Below, in pieces: positions 1-12,089 of a DNA stretch of 64,000 nt (the stretch's first letter is position 1; each line of letters begins with the position of its first letter). Both the position numbers and the translations under genes were made by a program. Under the pieces are notes generated by a model, which saw only the letters and a list, made by a program, of their open reading frames with translations, did no database searches and was not told the DNA's origin. Source of the DNA: Bretschneidera sinensis (Eukaryota > Streptophyta > Magnoliopsida > Brassicales > Akaniaceae); NCBI GenBank assembly GCA_023935145.1, contig CM043698.1, positions 79,755,001 through 79,819,000 on the forward strand. The letters run 5' to 3'.

Positions 1-417
1 GAATTTTGCAATAAACCTCCATCATTTCCTTTCTCTTCCTCTATTTCTTCTCATCTTCTCTTTTCACTTCCTTTTCTCTCTTTCTCTTCTCTCTCTCGAC
101 TATTCTAGAGAATTCCAGCTCAAAGTGTTGGTTTCTCTCCCTCTCTCCTCCTATTTATAAGAAAACTTTCTAAAAATTACAAAACTACCTTTCCACCCTA
201 TAACTCTTTCACAATCTGCCCCGAATACTTCTCAAAACTCCAAAAGCTCCCCCAAGATAAACTTTATTACTTAAATCTCATTTTATTTACTTATCTCAAA
301 GTTTCACAAGCTCTAGTTAGAATTTTATGACTAAATTTTGAACTGGTATGCACTTTTTATGCGTCGAAACACAAACACCGAAATTAAAATATTCTAATTT
401 AGGTACTAGGCTCCACA
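1..417 (-). repeat. E1 3' LTR (partial, cut by window start)
   Basis: This piece is pyrimidine-rich and nearly identical in order to 27710-27856 joined to 36343-36639. The LTR edge is the ...CTCCACA at 411-417, i.e. TGTGGAG at the LTR start on the minus strand. The remainder of the LTR lies to the left of the window. Confidence 0.75.
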
Positions 418-465
418 ATTCTTCCCCACTAATAAAAATTTCGCCCTCGAAATATCTTTGTCCAG

Positions 466-1981
466 CAGGGGTGAGTATGGAACTCGATTAACTCGCGAAC
501 CTGACCCAAACCGATATAATGGGTTGGGTTGTGTCTTTTTAGAGATTGGGTTGGGTTGGGTTGAAAATATTTTGAACTCGATGGATTGGGTTGGGTCATG
601 GGTTCAAAATTTTCAACCCGACGCAAACCAGTAACCCGATCAAATATACAATTATATATTTTATATTTATTGAATATAAAACAGTGTATAAATAATTATA
701 GTATAATTATAAAATATATAATCATAAAATGTTCATTCTAATTACTACTAGTGTGTAAAATTATATATAGCAAATACTCCAATGTCTAAAAAAGTCTTAT
801 ATTTTCCAATTGCCAAGATTTTAGTTTCAATTATTTACGCTAGAAACAAATACTGATTTCGACTAATGAAATAGTTTTCATAATTATTCTTAAGCATAAC
901 TTCAATCAGAATAAATTGATGCACAATTAACTTATGCTAACAAAATTTTGATTTCTTGTACCGTTGTAACTATAAAATAAAAATAGAAATTAACACTAAC
1001 CTACAAGATTCCAGTCGGGATCCATGTATATAAATAAACTTATATTCCAAAAAAATATACCATAATGTTGATGGAAGAAATGTTGAATGCATGATAAAGC
1101 TTAGTAATACCAACTTGCTAGAAGCCTTTCATGCAAACATTACTAAACCATTCAATTTGCCTCTCTGTGACCTTTTAAGAACCCCCATGTCGCTTCCAAG
1201 TGCATTAAAACATAGTCCAAAAATTAGATTAACTAGTGAGAAAGCACTAGCACGGCCAACAAATGTTGAGTAACTAAAATATATTATTAGCAACTATTCA
1301 GAAATTCAGATTTCCTTCGTAATTGAACAGTCTTCTAAAGTAAGTTAAATTCATATCAACTAAAGCAGTTCCAAGCGCAACATTCAGATGAAGATTGTGT
1401 TTTTCAATATAATGATGAATTCATATTCTAACATCAAGGGCTCCAGGTTGTGAGCATGCAGATAAGCAATTGATCATGGTCACTTCATCAGGCTCTATAT
1501 TACTCGCTTGCATTTCATGAAACAATTCCAAAGTATCCTTACCAAGTTTGGCTTCAACGTAGCCTCCAATTATGGCATTCTATGGCACAACATCCTTCTT
1601 TTGCATGTCATCAAATTTTTTTTTAACAGTATCCAAAAAACCAAATTTAGCATAGCCTACAACCATGTAGTCTATGCGAAAAATTTTCTCTTCCATGTTA
1701 TCAAATATTCTTTGTGCTGTAGGACACACATATTTTACTTGTAATATGAATGGATTTAATAGAATATTTTTTTTGTTATGTAATACATATGGTTTAATTA
1801 TTTAGTAAAAAAAATATATCAACCCGGTGACCCAAACCGATTAGAATGGGTTGGGTTAGGTTGGGTTGAGGTTAGATGGGTTCATGGGTTGAGTTGGGTT
1901 AAGATTTTTCCAACTTGGTATGAATGGATTGGGTTGAAATTTTAGGATAACCCAACCCAAACTGACCCATGCTCACCCCTA
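466..1981. mobile_element. Non-autonomous hAT-like transposon with captured gene fragment
   Basis: The ends are CAGGGGTGAGTATGG on the left and, inverted, TAGGGGTGAGCATGG on the right, typical of hAT superfamily termini. They are flanked by 8-bp target-site duplications TTGTCCAG (458-465) and TTGACCAG (1982-1989), differing at one base. Both ends carry subterminal runs of the word TGGGTTGGGT or its complement (about 510-600 and 1835-1960), as plant hAT elements often do. No transposase was seen. The interior includes a PPR-gene segment on the minus strand at 1350-1732. The element sits in the E1 internal region just inside its 3' LTR. Confidence 0.8.
1350..1732 (-). pseudogene. Captured fragment of a PPR (pentatricopeptide repeat) protein gene
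   Basis: Read from 1732 down to about 1350 in a single frame, about 127 codons match plant PLS-type PPR proteins, organelle RNA-binding factors built of about 35-residue helical repeats. Recognisable stretches include AQRIFDNMEEK, MVVGYAKFG, NAIIGGYVEAKLGKDTLELF, EMQASNIEPDEVTM, CLSACSQPGALDV and HHYIEKHNLHLNVALGTALV, spanning roughly three and a half repeats. There are two in-frame stops, TAG before NAIIGG and TGA before IHHY. Both stand where the family normally has tryptophan, so each is a single G-to-A change from TGG. Similarity ends after the VDM motif near 1352. The fragment lies wholly inside the hAT-like element, has no start and cannot make a PPR protein. Confidence 0.85.
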
Positions 1982-4900
1982 TTGACCAGGGTTCACAAAA
2001 CATCAGGATTAATACCTTCCTAGTCCATCCCTTAATCTCAAATACACTTCTAAAAAATCTATACTTTCTTCAAAATTTGTTAATATAAGGTTAAACTTCT
2101 ACTGCACCATCAACTTGAACTTCCTCTAAATCGTTGCCAACTAACTAACTCATCACTAGAGTGATCTAACGTATTATTTTATTAAACTTTATCCGATCTT
2201 GCTAGAAAATCTTTCATTCACTAAGTGGTGCTTGCCCTTTTATCAACTACTCATCCATATCTTATAATATATTCTTTCTCCTTCATTTGATCCTTCAATT
2301 CACCCAAGTAGTCCCTCAAACCATAAAATATCTAAAACCTCTCAAGTAAAAAGATCCACTTAATAATTTACTCCCTTTCTCCAATGCGTCTCCTAGCTTT
2401 AACCCAACTTTCTCACTTATTGTTTCCATATAAATCTTAACTTATCCACCACTTACCAATAACTCTTATATAACTCATCACAATAGTAATTATTAAGCAC
2501 TTTATTTTCCAATGCATCTCCAAATTGACTAACCTCTCTTTAACAATAAAATTACATCGTAAACCAAATTAATAATGCTTGTACTATGATAAACCAATTA
2601 TTCTTATGTATAGTTAACAAACACCATTCTACCAGTCTCCATTCCAACTTAAACACTTAGTTGCATTCAATAATAATTCACATATTTTGTCCTTGATCTT
2701 TACTTGCACTTTTCAATGATTTTTATCCACATAGGCTCTTCCTTTGGTGTTGATCATACTTCATATTTACCATTCTTTTACAACCTTTCCAATCTTTTTC
2801 ATGAATTTTGTATCAAATATTGTACTCATCCCCCATGTTATAGACTTTATAACTCACGTCCAATCATTAATCCTCTTTCTTAGGAAGCTTTTCACCTCAA
2901 GAATTTCTAAAATTATCTATCCTTTAACCTTATAGTTATTAGTCTTTGCATTAGCTGATTCTCACTTCAGTTTCTTAAACAAACAATTCCCCAAATTTCT
3001 AACTTTTTACTCGACCATACACATAACATCTCAAATCGTACTTATTATTTTACCCTAAAACTTGTACTTCCATTTCTTCCCCAATTCATTCTCTTATACT
3101 TTTATTCCTTTTTCATTTTAACCATTCCATCTCTAATATTACCAATAACGTCATAAATTTTTAGGATTAAACTTCATTGAAGGTTCCAACTAAAATGTTA
3201 ATCCATAAATTCAATCTAATCTACTATAGTCTTAACTTCTCGATTTTCCATCACAATTATAAATCTTACCAAGCTATTCCATCTCCCTTTACTTTTAGAA
3301 ATAAAACTCAACACAAGGCACCCAATAATTTCTTCACCTTTCCCAAATTCAATTTTCTTTCTCTTTTTGCAATGGATAGTAGTAGTACAATTTCCTTACT
3401 TCTTAGTCAATTTCTAATCACTTAGTTCAACTAACTTTAATATCTTAATCTCTTTATTCCACCTTTTTCTTTCTAACAAACCTTTCTGTACTTGAATTAC
3501 TTCTTGACTTAACTACACTTTAAACTCATTTTCCTTCTTGTTTCCCTTCCGATCCGTTTAAGAAATCAATTTTTCTAGAAATCTTTTAACACCTAAGCTC
3601 CACACTTTTTCCTTGTCGAATTCCAGTACTCTCCGTAATTTCACTATAATTAGTAGACTTCGAACATAATATTTAGCATCCACAGAATAAAGTCTTATAC
3701 AATTCTTCAAAAGTTAATTCTTAAACTGATCATGATTAATTCTTCCTCCATACACTTCGTAAAAAAAATCTGTTTTCAACTCTTTTAACACTTTCTGGTA
3801 ACTCCTCAATTTGTCTAATATCTACCCTTCACTTTATATTAAATTCCCTCAAAATCACAACATTTAGTAACCTCTAATATTTCCAACTATTTCCTTTGCT
3901 AAACATTCTCTCAATACTATCCCTTTTTAGTGTAATCCGAACTTCATTGATTCTTTGAGTTAATGATTTTCCTTTTGAATTTTTTTACAATAATTACTTT
4001 AATACTCTTATACTTTATTACGCTTTTAATCTCTTAGGCCATATCTCAAAGGTACGTACAATTATAGCAATTTTCTTCACTAAGCATACATATCATACAT
4101 TCGCTAATCACCATCGTCTCTAATACTCAAACCACATCTAAAACAACTCATCCACTAACCTTTAGATTTTCAAGCGCTTCAAATACCTCAGTTCATCATT
4201 AAACATCTCTAACTAGATCCAAAAACTTTCTTCAATTTAAATCTCCCAGTAAAACAAAGATTTCTTGTTTAATTAACTAGCACCAACCATTTAATTTTCT
4301 TTCTTTATTCTATCTTTTAGATCCACCATCTTCTTGCATCAAACTTCACTTAACACCTAATATCAAATCAAAATTCACTATATCTTCCTCCTTCACAGAT
4401 TCTCTTATAGTGATTTCTAATTTCTAACATACTTTCTTTACTATCCTTACTAAAATACCAACTACAACAAAACCTCACTTGCTATTTATCTAACATTATC
4501 ACTCATCTACTTAATTGTTCCTCTCATTTTTACCTCACTCACTCTCTACTGCGCCTCACTCCTTAAACTAATCACTTGTCCAACAATTTACTTCTACTTC
4601 TTTTTATATTCTTCACCTCGTCTTTACCTTTACCAATATTTCAATTACTCATTTTTAAATCTCACATCCTAATGATATACTTATAACTTTCTATGAATTG
4701 GTATTACTTCCCAACTCTTGAACTTCCCCAAATTGTCTAAAAGACCTCACAATCTAAACTTCAAAATACCACTATTTAACACCCAGTCAACTACCTTTTC
4801 CCGTTTCTCATCATCTAAGTATATACATACACAAACTCACTATTCAGGACTTCGTCTACTTCAATTCTACAATTTCTAAAGTAACTCTTTCTTAAATCAT

Positions 4901-5527
4901 TCTCATACAATATTCGCACATTTATCAATCATGAGTACATTGGCATATACACATAAAAAGAGTTTATCAAATGAAATATTTATACATAAATTCAACATAG
5001 TTTACTAATTCGGTACAACCAATTCAACTTTATTAATAATCACAAATCCTTTAACTGGCAGTTCATTAAAAAAAATTCTCAATGGTGGTATAAATCAAAG
5101 TAAGGTTTTCAAGTGATTAAAACTCTTTAAAGTTCATTTTCTCATCCATTAATTTTCAACATTATCGTCGAACCACTAACCACATACTAATGCTTTCATA
5201 CATATGAGCAACACATCAATCAAATACTTTATCATATCAAAGCAATGACACCAACATCATATCAAGACAATCACACCAACAATTCTCATAAAAGACATCA
5301 ATTTAGCAACTTACAAACATCATAAAGTCACCTCAAACAACATCAAATTCCCACAACATCCAAATATAAGTTGGCTTGACTTTAGTCTCCAGACATCTTA
5401 ATCCTACCTAAACCATTGTTGGTAACCACTCCTAAAAGCATCCTCCGTAACTCTATACAACTGACCTTCTATTTCCATTCCATGCACCATGCACTATACA
5501 ATTAAGTCTGCAGGACCTTAAACCTAA

Positions 5528-5540
5528 AGCTCTGATACCA
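5528..5540 (-). promoter_or_regulatory. E1 primer-binding site (initiator-Met tRNA)
   Basis: The minus strand reads TGGTATCAGAGCT, the complement of the initiator-methionine tRNA 3' end, four bases from the LTR edge at 5545. The LTR end reads TTATA where E3 has TTACA, so the terminal CA is mutated. This site fixes E1's direction. Confidence 0.8.
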
Positions 5541-5544
5541 AAAA

Positions 5545-7326
5545 TATAACAACCAATTACCCGAGGAGGTATCATCATCTTTCAGCTTATATGCAAACAT
5601 ACAAATTTTACAAGACAAACAACATTATTTTTAAGTATCACAAATTTACACAAAACACTTATCTTTACATTCAATACACTTTTCAATACATCAATTAAGT
5701 CTTAAGATCTTACAAAAGAGATGCAAAAGAAAAGGAAAATTTTCTTGGTTTACCTCTAAAGTAAACTTTTAAAAAACTAGACTAATACAAAAACTTAAAC
5801 TTTCAAGAAAACTCAAGAGGCGAGAATGTCGTGGACGAGGACCTTACTAAGGTCTTCTTTCAACTTCGATCATACATCTTTTGGTATTTTCTTGAACTAT
5901 TAGTAAAAATAAAAGGGGTGAGGTAAAAAGTTTAGTGAGAAACACATTACTAGAAGTAATTGCTTTGAAAAGTAATTCATTAAATATTCATCTTATTTTA
6001 TAGGTCATTAGTAATTATAAATATAACACGACTTTTATATATGATCTTTTCGATTTACATTTCTTATTTCTTATCACAAAGGAGAAATAATCAATAAAAT
6101 AACATTTAACATTTTAAGTATTCGTATCTTATGTATCCTATAATACATCCACAGTCATATAAAAATAACCATTTAATAATACCATCATTCTCAATATCCT
6201 TCAATTCACAATATTATATAACTCATGCCCTTCACCGGGCTAATCACATTACATGCCCCTCATAGGCTAATTACAACACATGCCCCACATAGTCCAATCA
6301 TCATAATGCATCCGTGAAATGTAATTCTATGCAATGAAATGCACAATCATATTATTGCCCCTCATTGAGCTAATCTCATCATCACGGGCATGTCTGCCTA
6401 TACACCAGTACGTCAAGTAATCATATCATATCACAATGGATCCCCTTCATCCATTTTCGGGTCCTGCTCATCCAATATATTTTAGTATCCTTACATCTCT
6501 TGTGAGAAAGGACCTACCAGCCTCACCCATCACTTGCCCCTTATTAACATACCATCAAACAATTATTCATGCAAAATGCATTCATGATGAAATTCTTTAC
6601 AATCAATCATTCATCAACCAATCACATCACTAATTCATAACAATCTAAGCAATCATTTTCATTACATTTACACATATCACAATTTCCCAAACACAACTAC
6701 ATTAAATCATTTCCAAACTCATATCTTATATATTCACATTTCTTATCGTGTGTGTGTGTGTCTATAAATATACATATATATATATGTATATTATAAATAT
6801 ATTATTGTAATTTAAATAATCATTTATGTCTATATATTTATAACTTTTCTTTCACAATGCTTACTAATAGTAAGGTGAAACTCACATTTGCCGTACCAAG
6901 CTCCAACCTTGGCTTACTTATTAACTTTTGGTGTTTTTCTCCAATCACACCTAACATATAAAATTACTTAGCATACTTACTCAAGATATATATACAATTT
7001 ACTAACACCCAAACTCATTATAAGATTCATACGAGCATACAAATCTAAAGGGTAAGTCACACACCCTTTTTCCATTTTATTTAAAACTTTTACAAAGTTT
7101 GTTCTAGCATAATTTAAAACAAAAAAAAATATTTTCAAAACCTTTAATTTAAACTATTTATCATGAAATAAAACCCATAATACTTTGGAGTAGTTTCAGA
7201 TTGAAATACTTTATCAAAAATGAGTTATTTCACAAAAATAAGGCTGAAAAATAGGTTCAGGAGCTCGGACAATCGATTGTTCATTTTGGGCAGTTGATTA
7301 TGATCTGCCCAGAAGGTTTGCACAGT
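5545..7326 (-). repeat. E1 5' LTR, segment 1
   Basis: The segment runs from the PBS edge to the EA insertion point. It holds imperfect repeats of a CATGCCCCTCATAGGCTAAT-like word at about 6225-6385, in the place where E3 and E4 LTRs carry their ACCGGG/CCGGT repeats. It also holds a TG/TA microsatellite at about 6749-6790. Near the insertion point (7262-7326) are GATTGT/AGTTGAT words that belong to a longer block continued at 27280. Positions 7043-7326 recur at 27073-27345. Confidence 0.65.
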
Positions 7327-8260
7327 TGATGAGAGTCGTAAAGTGCATCTTAATAGTACTTATTTGTTAGCATTTTAGGGCTGATCTAGGGTTAAATTAC
7401 ACATTTATACCTTAACAATTCTAAAGTGTCATTCTTGGATCATTGATCTATTTTGGTACATTTTTCAGGTACTTTGAGTCTAAAAGAGATGGAAAAACTA
7501 TCGTTGCTTAAAGCACGAAGATTCCATGCGTATCAGAGTAAAGGTATGGTTACGGAAAGACAAAATGAGGAGAAACTAAGTCTTTAGTGTTCCATGTTGC
7601 GGCTCAAAACCTCAAGCCTTGCACACCAGAACCATCAACTTCTCAGATAAAAGCTGGAGGTTGTGCGTCACGGCCTCTAGAAGCCTCCACAAGACCAAGA
7701 TCAAAGGCTGGGCCGTGACCTGGACAGTGTGCGCCACGGCCTGGACTAGTTGAGCCACGACGTCCAGAAACTTGACAAAGTTGTGCTCCGTGGCTTGGAA
7801 AGGCTGAGCTGCGGCACGAGTGCGATGCCCTGTTTCCGTGTCACGACCTAATTAGGGCTTTAATGATAGTTTTGACCCGAAAATACCTTTGAACCTTTTG
7901 TATTATAAATAGATCCCTTAGGGTTTGATGAAAGGAGGTCCGAAAAACTCAAGAAAGCTGCCACATTCTTCTCCATTACGGTGTTCAAGCATGAGCCCCA
8001 TGGCCAACTAATCTCCAAGTAAGGCAAAGGGATGAATCCCTAGGTGTAGTTGTTCTTATTTCAATTCTTGATTCAGTTATAAGGATTTATTGTTAAACAT
8101 TGTTATGATTTACTCTTTGATCAAGTAAAAAATTAGAAGATTTTCTCTTAATCCGGTGATTGCATCATTCTCCTCCATATAAGTCTAGTCAAGCTCTTCT
8201 TATATCAAGTTGATTGGATGTGATTGATTCTGGTAGATTTATCTTTTAGGTTTGTCCATT
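7327..8260 (+). repeat. EA 5' LTR, left part
   Basis: The piece is collinear with 25677-26640 of the 3' LTR. It includes the GC-rich block of repeated GCTGAGCCGCGGCCT-like words (about 7595-7840) and a TATAAATAG promoter-like box near 7902-7912. It stops at CCATT (8256-8260), where EB inserted. Confidence 0.85.
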
Positions 8261-9530
8261 TGTTATGCGATTATCTACCTAAATAAATATGCAAATAATC
8301 GTACTAGTTTTACTTGCAAGTGCACAAGGTCAATGATAGCATAGTGTGCAAGTGCAAGATCATTTCCATAGGGATTGGTCAATTTCAATTTAGAATTAGT
8401 TTCTTTCAAAGTAAAAAGAGAAATATTGTTGAGTGTGAGTGAATAATAATGAGAATATAGGACTACGATATCCACCACTTAATTATACTTTCCCACTAAG
8501 TAAGGTGCCAATGCTCTAGCCTTATCATGAATATTTAATGGTAGCCAACCTAAGGGCTTGGTCCACACCTTAGGCTATTGATCTCCCTATACTACGAGTT
8601 TGGCATGGTTTATACTCCAACTCTTTTCTCTCTTAATGGATTCAGCATGGGTGTATACTGAGTTGTTCCTTAAGAGAGCATAAGGGTTGTGGAGATTGGC
8701 AATCACACGGGACCTAGGGCTTGGTCCACTCTAGGTTTTCTGTATTGATTAACCCGAGAATCTAGTGTGGATATCTCTTGTTACTAATGTTGAACCCAGG
8801 ACTCGGTCATCCAAATTGATTCAACTGACGAAACCATACCACATGCATATGTTGATCAGACACACACATATAAGGAATTTAAATACAAACATATATTAAT
8901 CAAGTTAAACATTCTAATAAGGCTATAGCAAAGGTAATCGATGAATAAACATGTGGAAAAGTATAACTAGGGCTTCAATCGAGCCCTATAAAAGTTTAGT
9001 TACACATGTTAGTTAAACTAAACATTCTAACCATAATGAAATAAAAATAGAAAAAATAAAACCTGAAGAAGACTCGGGAGACGAGTCGTTAATTCCTCTC
9101 CTAAGCTTGCTACTTCAAGTCTAAAACATAAAGTATGGTTTATGTGTTTTACAGGGCTATATATAGGGTTCTCAGGGTGTCCTGAAACCCTAATTTCCTA
9201 TTTGAGATCCGAAGACTTCTTTCCATATCTGGCTCTGCCACCTCTGGAGTGTTTGCGCTCGATCGTATGCGAGGATGCGCTCGAGCCTTCTTGAAGTGCG
9301 CTTGTGTGCCTGTGCACTCGATCACAAGGGAGGTGCGCTCGAGCGCACCTTGCTTGATGGCAGAACTTGACTTTTTACTTCTAAAAGCTCCAAATTATCA
9401 TAGTTTTGTCAAAGTCATGTGAAAAACACATAAAACATGAAAATGAAGTAGAATATACTAAAATAGATAAACAAAGAGCCTAACAAGCGTAAATTAAGAG
9501 GCTTAAATATGACTATTTAAGCACTTATCA
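8261..9530 (-). repeat. EB 3' LTR
   Basis: This LTR is collinear with 19283-20569 with scattered differences. It contains CTCGAG-centred palindromic words at about 9255-9350, such as GTGCGCTCGAGCGCAC near 9332. It ends CACTTATCA at 9530, followed by the purine tract of the internal region. Confidence 0.85.
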
Positions 9531-11165
9531 CACCCCCAAACTTACATATTGCTAGTCCCTTATCAATACAAAACAAAAGACTATGTTAAGATGAAATTAA
9601 AGATAAAGTCGTTTTCATGATATTCAAAAATTTGGGTTGAACATAAAACCATGATAACCGTTCATGAGTAAGCTTATAATAAAAACATATTTTTGTATTG
9701 AAAAAGGATTTTTAAAAGCTCATGTTACTTATCTAAGGTTGGCTTAAGGCATCGCAAGTTTGATTTGTGTGTCATGAGTTAGCACATATATGATGGGGTT
9801 TCCACATAATTTTAGTGTATAGTGTTTCGGTGCCCAAACCGTTATCGAATTCCTTATCAAAGAGAACAAAAGTGGTATAATGCTTGCTTCTTTTCTTTTT
9901 ACTTTATCATGCGATCTTTGCCATGTTGAGTTCCATTAAGCTTTCTAATTGACCCTTGTAACGAGTGTTTATCCAGTGACTCCCAAACCATATGGTTTTA
10001 GGGCATTAGGTGTAAAGACACCCCTAAGGACTTACTAACTTGAGTCAGAAAGGCTACAGAACTAATAGGTTTCCATGCTTCTTAGTGAAATTCCCACATT
10101 TTGACGTGAACACTCACTGCTTACTGAGGTAAGAGGCCAAGTTACTCAGTGAAAATTTTTATTATGATCATTAAAGGCTTACTTCCCACTTTTTGACGTG
10201 AACACTCACTGCTTACTGAGGCAAGATGTCCAGTTACTCAGTGAAATTTTTTTAATGATCATTAGAAGCTTTTTATTTTCTTTTTGCATGATGAACATTT
10301 TTCTTTATTTTTCTTATGCCAAAGTGATCTTTTAACAAGTTATCCGATTACAGTTAGGTCGTGGAAACATATACAAAAGAATTATATGTCATACCCCACA
10401 CAAATGCGTGCTAATGTGCTCATGCAACTCTGGATCAAACTCGTGAATTCTTAAGTACCTTGAGGTAAGTAACTGAACTTTTTAAAATTCCTATTACAAG
10501 ACTATGTGTTCTAGCTTTTAAGCTTACTAATGAAGCATTATCATATTTTAAATTAACCAAAATTTTTATCACCAAATGAACATGCATTTATCTTTTCTAA
10601 AAAAAAAAATTGGGACCTAGTGTGTGCATGTGTTTCAAGTGTGTGCGTAACAGTGTCTCCCACTACCCCCAAACTTAACATACACATTGTCCCCAATGTG
10701 TGTGTGGCATTGAAAGATCTGACCTAAGAGATGGAGAACTAGATTGCTTGCTTTGCTCGTAACACACCCCAAAACTTGAACTAGATGCATGCACTAAGTA
10801 CCTGACAAAGAAAAATAAACATTGTGTCGGAAACAAGAAATATAGATAAGAAACATGTAAATATAAACATAAATAAAAGAAGAAAAAATACTAAAATGAA
10901 AAGGATATGCTTTGGGGTGCCTCCCATGAGCGCTAAGTTTTACGTCTTCAGCCAGATGGGGTATCCTCTCACTGCTGATCATCGGTGGGTGCCATAGAAG
11001 AGGTATCGAGTGCAGGAGGTAGGCGGTCAAAGATGGCCTGTAGCATCTCCTCCTGTCATGTAAACTGCGCCTCCAACCCATTTATCCGCTGATAGATCAG
11101 AAGAGCTGCCTCCCGACCCTCCCGACAGATGTCGTATAACTCACAGCGGAAAGAAGACAGCTCAT
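9531..11165 (-). other. EB 3' untranslated region with 92-bp tandem duplication
   Basis: No gene is supported here. A direct duplication with period 92 bp begins at 10093 and 10185 and carries the words TTGACGTGAACACTCACTGC and GTTACTCAGTGAAA. At 10905-10980 the minus strand carries the LAEDVKLSAHGRH-coding segment (GCTGAAGACGTAAAACTTAG, then GCGCTCATGGGAGGCA). EA has the same segment at 23926-23960. It is a conserved untranslated motif downstream of pol in this lineage. Confidence 0.6.
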
Positions 11166-12083
11166 CTAGAAGGTGCTGATACTCCATGGATCCCATGTAG
11201 GGCTCACTGGTGGTTGCTCAGCCTCAATCGGATCATCTGCCACAGGCTCTGCAACTGAAATCTGCGCCCGGGGTCCTCGTGGCATGTGGGACTGACTGAG
11301 GCTCCACTGGGCCCTTCTGAAGAAAGAATGATCACTAACCGGGCCATCGATGAAGGAGCCTCTGATCCTCTTCTTCTTGAAGATATGACTGAGCAAGAAG
11401 GGGAAAGGGAGCCCCCAAGCGTTAGCTGTGGTGGTCTATCGGTTATGCACACTATCCCAGAACTTGTGTATCTGACTCCATATGACCACTAGGATAGAGT
11501 ACCAATGACCCCGGTGAAAGGCATAGAGAGCCTGTAAAAACTGATCATTTTGCTGGGTCTTGTGCCCCAAGGGACACACGTTACTCTGGAGAACGGAGTC
11601 TATGAACCATAAACGGGAAGGCAATCTTAACCAGCTCCTCGCATTGTTGTGGTGGTCTGCATACTAGCCCGCACACATATCCTCTATGATGTGTGGTAGA
11701 GGGAAAGTGTCAGGCTACTCCTCCATGTGGCTGTCATGCGGCAGAGACTCATCATAGCAGTGTAAAGAACCGGCTATGTCGGTGGTGGTCAGCTCTATGA
11801 ATCTGCCCTAGACTGAAGAAGATAAAATCTCTAGTCTGGTGCAGTCGTAGGTCAGGTTCTCGTAGAAGTTGACCAAGAATCGAGTGTATGCCGTCGAACA
11901 AACCGGCTTGAATGGCCGCTTGAGACCCCGGTTCTTGAACTCTTGGACCGCCCATCTTGTGGCGTCCAAACTCTTGAAGTCCTCATCTACGTTAAATGTG
12001 GTCTCGAACAGTATTTCACATTGCTCGAAACTAGGCCGAGTGGACTGGGAGCGGCTACTGGAAGCTCGGGAAGTTGAGGCCAT
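11166..12083 (-). pseudogene. EB 3' open frame, 'putative plant transposon protein'-like, broken
   Basis: Minus-strand translation from the ATG near 12083 gives MASTSRASSSRS, then ATRWAVQEFKNRGLKRPFKP and FLVNFYENLTYD. After a frame change it continues with RFIELTTTDIAGSLHCYDES, NVCPLGHKTQQNDQFLQALY, FHRGHWYSILVVIWSQIHKF and WGLPFPFLLSHIFKKKRIRG. I recognise this as the extra downstream frame of Athila/Tat retrotransposons, often annotated as a plant transposon protein; its function is unknown. At least one frameshift (about 11810) and several stops (near 11723, 11663 and 11436) break it. Its place between the missing pol and the 3' LTR is the usual one. Confidence 0.65.
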
Positions 12084-12089
12084 ATGCTG

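Larger units (their letters stand above)
418..5527 (-). other. E1 internal region, non-coding, interrupted by a hAT-like insert
   Basis: Next to the LTR, minus-strand sequence at 418-450 resembles the polypurine/3' untranslated segment of E3 and E4 (compare 34120-34156 and 62959-63000). From 1990 to 5527 the plus strand is conspicuously poor in G and rich in C, T and A. Only short open frames occur, none with recognisable similarity. I see no gene here. The lack of coding relics, compared with E3 where domains are still readable, suggests that E1 never carried a full pol or is far older. Confidence 0.6.

Noticed and set aside
500..600. Telomere-like TGGGTTGGGT runs
   Set aside because: They do not match the TTTAGGG plant telomere unit and occur at both ends of the hAT-like element as subterminal words.
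1091..1273. Second captured coding fragment in the hAT-like element
   Set aside because: Minus-strand translation of about 45 codons (TFVGRASAFSLVNLIFG and on) is open but matches nothing I recognise. It could be intron sequence from the PPR donor.
5528..5540. tRNA gene fragment (also 19256, 21006 and 30023)
   Set aside because: These short matches to tRNA 3' ends are retrotransposon primer-binding sites next to LTR edges, with no tRNA arms around them.
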